From positions 1 through 64,000 of the forward strand of contig JAQQAR010000072.1 of assembly GCA_028532765.1 (NCBI GenBank): a DNA stretch of 64,000 bases, given 5' to 3'. The notes beneath the pieces were generated by a model. That model saw nothing but the letters and a program-made list of their open reading frames with translations, searched no databases and was not told where the DNA came from. Position numbers and translations under genes: made by a program. The DNA comes from Sphaerochaetaceae bacterium. Lineage in GTDB: Bacteria > Spirochaetota > Spirochaetia > Sphaerochaetales > Sphaerochaetaceae. Shown here piece by piece: positions 61,232-64,000 of this stretch (its first letter is position 1; each line of letters begins with the position of its first letter).

Positions 61232-62131
61232 ATGGCAACAATAGCAAAGCATTCTGTGGAACGGACAAAACGAAGATGGGCGTATGTTTTTCTCAGTGTC
61301 CCTCTTATGTTCTATGTCAGTATCCGATTTTACCCAACGCTCTTTGCGTTTTTTCTCGCCTTTACTGATTGGAACATTGTCTCCAAGAATATGAATTTTG
61401 TAGGGTTTGAGAACTTTACCAGGTTGTTTTCAGATCAAGTGTTCTGGATTACCCTGCAAAATACGTTCAAGTATGTTATTTTGGGACTGCCTATCAGTCT
61501 CTTGATAGGTTTTATTCTTGCCTATCAAATTGACCGAGTAAAGGGAGTCGATGCCCTTTACAAGGCAATGTATTTCATCCCCTATATTACAAGCATGGTT
61601 GCAGTAGCCTGGGTATGGAGATGGCTGTACCAACCTGTGCCGATAGGCGTATTCAACAACATTCTCTCTTCCTTGGGCTTTCCCACCCAGCCTTTTCTCA
61701 GCAGCACAACCCAGGCTTTACCCGCAATATTGGGAACTACAGTATGGGCCGACCTTGGGTTCCAGATGATCATTTTCCTGGCGGGGATCAAGGCTATCAG
61801 CCCCAATTTGTTTGAGGCTGCCCGTATCGATGGTGCAAACGATCGACAGATTCTTTTTCGGATAACTCTGCCTCAGATCAAGCCAACGATTGTGTTTCTC
61901 TGCATTACAGGAACCATTCGCTATTTGAGGATATTCACCCAGGTGATGAACATGACCTATCAGGGAGAGGGGGGACCGCTGAATTCAACGAAACCTTTGG
62001 TCCTCTATATTTACGACAGTGCGTTCAAGAGTTTCAAGATGGGATACGCTGCAGCTATGACTGTTGTCCTGTTTCTCCTGATTCTCCTGGTGACACTAAT
62101 ACAGATGGTGGTGGCAAGAGATGAGAAATAG
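61232..62131 (+). CDS. ABC sugar transporter permease 1
   Basis: About 299 residues from the ATG at 61232 with GAGGTG upstream. Six hydrophobic helices. N-terminal FLSVPLMFYVSIRFYPTLFAFFLAFTDWNI is typical of MalF/UgpA-type permeases, and the EAA loop reads EAARIDGANDRQILFRITLPQIKP (about residues 192-215), the contact site for the ATPase. The start of the next permease lies inside its last codons. Confidence 0.93.
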   Translation: MATIAKHSVERTKRRWAYVFLSVPLMFYVSIRFYPTLFAFFLAFTDWNIVSKNMNFVGFENFTRLFSDQVFWITLQNTFKYVILGLPISLLIGFILAYQIDRVKGVDALYKAMYFIPYITSMVAVAWVWRWLYQPVPIGVFNNILSSLGFPTQPFLSSTTQALPAILGTTVWADLGFQMIIFLAGIKAISPNLFEAARIDGANDRQILFRITLPQIKPTIVFLCITGTIRYLRIFTQVMNMTYQGEGGPLNSTKPLVLYIYDSAFKSFKMGYAAAMTVVLFLLILLVTLIQMVVARDEK

Positions 62132-62942
62132 TACACGGTTTACTACCATTCTGAGACATGGGTTGTTGTTCTTGTTCGGTCTTGCGATGTTGTTTCCATT
62201 CATATGGATGCTTGCAACATCCTTGAAGAGTGGAGCAGAGGTGTACAGCCTCTCCCTGATTCCCAAAAATCCCTCGTTCAAGAATTACCTGCGATTGCTT
62301 ACGTCAGGTGAGTTTCCTTTCTGGTTTTTCAACTCTCTCTATGTTGGAATGCTTGTTACCCTTTCTGTACTGTTTTTTGACTCACTGGTAGGATTTACGC
62401 TTTGTAAGTATGAGTTCAAAGGAAAGCGTCTGATCTTCCTGTTGATTCTATCGACCATGATGATACCAACTGAGATGTTGGTAATTCCTTGGTTCATCAT
62501 GTCAAACAATCTCAATTGGTTGGACACGTACTGGGGTATCCTATTTCCAGGTTTGATGAGTGGCTTTGGGACATTCCTTATGAAATCCTTCTTTGAAGGA
62601 GTACCAAATGATTTGTTGGATGCTGGGCGCATCGATGGTCTCTCCGAGTTCAGAATCTTTTCCAGGATAGCGCTCCCATTGGTAAAGCCCGCTCTATCTG
62701 CTCTCGCTATATTTACGTTCATCGGCAACTGGAATGCATTCCTCTGGCCGTTGATTGTAATCAATAAGGTACGGAGATATACCCTGCCTATCGGTCTTTC
62801 CTTCTTCAATGGTGAGTTTCAGACTCAGTGGGAAATGGTCATGACAGGGGCCTCTGTGGCTACGATTCCGGTCTTCTTGGTATTCCTGCTGTTTCAGCGG
62901 CAGATTGTTCAAGGAATTGCTTTGACCGGTGTAAAAGAATAA
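62121..62942 (+). CDS. ABC sugar transporter permease 2
   Basis: 273 residues, overlapping the first permease by 11 bases. MLFPFIWMLATSLKSGAEVYS and the EAA loop DLLDAGRIDGLSEFRIFSRIALPLVKPALS (about 170-199) identify a MalG/UgpE-type permease. NWNAFLWPLIVI follows the loop, as in the family. Forms the heterodimeric channel with permease 1. Confidence 0.93.
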   Translation: MRNSTRFTTILRHGLLFLFGLAMLFPFIWMLATSLKSGAEVYSLSLIPKNPSFKNYLRLLTSGEFPFWFFNSLYVGMLVTLSVLFFDSLVGFTLCKYEFKGKRLIFLLILSTMMIPTEMLVIPWFIMSNNLNWLDTYWGILFPGLMSGFGTFLMKSFFEGVPNDLLDAGRIDGLSEFRIFSRIALPLVKPALSALAIFTFIGNWNAFLWPLIVINKVRRYTLPIGLSFFNGEFQTQWEMVMTGASVATIPVFLVFLLFQRQIVQGIALTGVKE

Positions 62943-62954
62943 GGATGGATATAT

Positions 62955-63866
62955 ATGATTCAGAATCTTCCGATATTGGATTTTCATTGTCATTTTCCTG
63001 TACAGGGCGAATGGTTTCCTGATTATCCTAAACAGAAAAAGGTGTCGTTTAATGCAGCCTATACCCGCAATTATGGGGAGATCTGGCGGCAAGCCTTCAA
63101 TTTTGGTACACCAGAAGAGGCCAAATCAGATGAGGAGATGGTAGATGCCTACCTGAAGGATTTGGATGAGAAGCAGGTTGAGCGAATTGTCTGGGTTTCT
63201 GGTGGGGGGAATGAGCGACTGGCGAAGATAGTCCAGATGGCACCAGAGCGATTCACGGGGTTTGCCCATCAAAGCCCGGATGCTAAGGATGCAGCGCAGC
63301 AACTTGAGCATGCCTTCAGAGATCTCTCTCTAAAGGGATATAAGTTGCTTACCCCGGAAATTGAGACGCCGATAGATGATGAGCGATATTATCCATTGTG
63401 GGAGGTGTGTAGAGCCTATAATGTTCCTGTCTTGATGCATTTTGGTCTGCTCGGGGCAGCAGGGGGAATTCCGGTTGCCAATAACATTAGTCCCTTGCGT
63501 CTTGCAAAGATTTCACTCGATTTTCCGGAAGTGAATTTTGTCGTTCCACACTTTGGGTGTACCCATATGGGAGATTTGTTGCAACTCTGTTGGACGAGAC
63601 CTAATGTGTATGTTGATACCTCAGGTAGTAACCAATGGATTAGGTGGATGCCGTATCAGTTAACACTGGAAGACGTTATTCGCAAATTCCTGGAAACAGT
63701 GGGACCCTCAAGGATAATTTTTGCAACCGATTCGTCTTGGTTGCCTAGAGGTTTCTCTATGCCCTACTTGGAGGAGCAACACAGGATTTTCCGATTTCTC
63801 AATGTACGTGAGGAAGATTTGAAGGCCATATTCCACGATACTGGTTCTCGGCTACTGGGGATGTAA
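62955..63866 (+). CDS. Amidohydrolase-2 family protein
   Basis: 303 residues. ILDFHCHFP (HxH, about 8-16), VPVLMHFGL (His), FVVPHFGCTHMGD (His) and FATDSSWLP (Asp) complete the metal site of the ACMSD-like amidohydrolase_2 branch. AAGGATGG precedes the ATG. It follows the ABC permeases after 12 bases and is likely to be part of the same operon, acting on the imported compound or a breakdown product, perhaps a lactone. It is not closely related to the amidohydrolase at 305-1558. Confidence 0.87.
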   Translation: MIQNLPILDFHCHFPVQGEWFPDYPKQKKVSFNAAYTRNYGEIWRQAFNFGTPEEAKSDEEMVDAYLKDLDEKQVERIVWVSGGGNERLAKIVQMAPERFTGFAHQSPDAKDAAQQLEHAFRDLSLKGYKLLTPEIETPIDDERYYPLWEVCRAYNVPVLMHFGLLGAAGGIPVANNISPLRLAKISLDFPEVNFVVPHFGCTHMGDLLQLCWTRPNVYVDTSGSNQWIRWMPYQLTLEDVIRKFLETVGPSRIIFATDSSWLPRGFSMPYLEEQHRIFRFLNVREEDLKAIFHDTGSRLLGM

Positions 63867-63920
63867 CTTGCCCAGAGCAGGGTGGTTTGGTATGCTTCAT
63901 GTAAATAAGGCAGGTAATTC

Positions 63921-64000
63921 ATGGCACTTGTTACGACTACTGATGTTCGATTGGCGAATCTCCTAAAGGTATATTCCGCCTTACGGGTTGGTGGTCCGAT
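63921..64000 (+). CDS. Start of a probable ROK-type or other helix-turn-helix regulator (cut by window end)
   Basis: 26 codons are visible from the ATG at 63921, with AAGGCAGG upstream. The sequence TTDVRLANLLKVYSALRVGGP resembles the first helix of ROK-family regulators, where a '...GP(I/L)SR' helix-turn-helix follows. This is a weak match on very few residues. It begins 54 bases after the amidohydrolase. Confidence 0.35.
   Translation, partial: MALVTTTDVRLANLLKVYSALRVGGP

Noticed and set aside
1-64000. CRISPR arrays, tRNA or rRNA genes, IS elements
   Set aside because: I saw no regularly spaced direct repeats with unique spacers, no cloverleaf-type or rRNA-like stretches, and no transposase. 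Short RNA genes could still be missed by eye.

Overview
The window looks like an accessory-rich stretch of a spirochaete chromosome, most plausibly a Sphaerochaeta-like free-living fermenter. This is an inference from moderate G+C, many lipoproteins with spirochaete-style lipoboxes (…SSC, …SGC, …AGC), a GTP-type PEP carboxykinase, and many sugar-acid TRAP/TTT/ABC transporter operons. Nothing here is a taxonomic marker. The first ~246 bases differ: they are G+C-rich and encode part of a proteobacterial-looking Na+/H+ antiporter that stops abruptly, probably a chimeric join or very recent insertion.

1-16.6 kb, sugar-acid catabolism. A LacI-type regulator (2323-3390) faces a divergent pair (YcxB-like membrane protein, amidohydrolase). 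Two near-identical ACCAAAACGTTTTGGT-type operators lie between them. Downstream of the regulator is a TRAP transporter (DctP-DctQ-DctM), an esterase-like hydrolase, an RraA-type aldolase, a split altronate-dehydratase-like enzyme (SAF subunit plus large subunit), an SDR dehydrogenase and uronate isomerase UxaC. Next comes a FadR-type GntR regulator flanked by two enolase-superfamily dehydratases and a second SDR.

16.6-29 kb, signalling and efflux. A hybrid sensor kinase and an REC/HD-GYP protein form one operon. An adaptor/RND/TolC tripartite exporter forms another. A D-2-hydroxyacid dehydrogenase and a membrane GGDEF protein follow.

29-40 kb and 45.5-49 kb, a lipoprotein system. A MalT-like LuxR/LAL regulator (30685-33252) sits between a leftward operon (outer-membrane-like protein plus lipoprotein) and a rightward operon of four paralogous lipoproteins. 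The same 16-bp inverted repeat, GTATCG-N4-CGATAC, lies before each operon. A fifth paralogue lies at 46907. They share an N-terminal domain and PKD-like 'WYVNG' modules; two end in DUF1566-type domains, and in one of these a LamG-like domain is inserted inside the DUF1566 fold. This is the best candidate for an undescribed system: a regulator-controlled cell-surface lipoprotein array of unknown ligand.

40-45.5 kb, housekeeping: pckG, a secreted unknown, an NlpC/P60 lipoprotein, a TPR protein and a methyltransferase.

49-64 kb, further carbohydrate uptake: a ROK regulator, a metal-ligand-deficient M24 protein, a Gfo/Idh/MocA dehydrogenase and a TctCBA transporter; then a decayed AlbA/HATPase regulator gene; then a GH57-like protein, a phosphohexomutase, an ABC sugar transporter, an amidohydrolase and the start of a probable regulator. 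A shorter homologous relic of the decayed gene, with helically phased TATCGGATA repeats, lies at 46.35-46.5 kb. In all three transporter operons a hairpin lies directly after the binding-protein gene.
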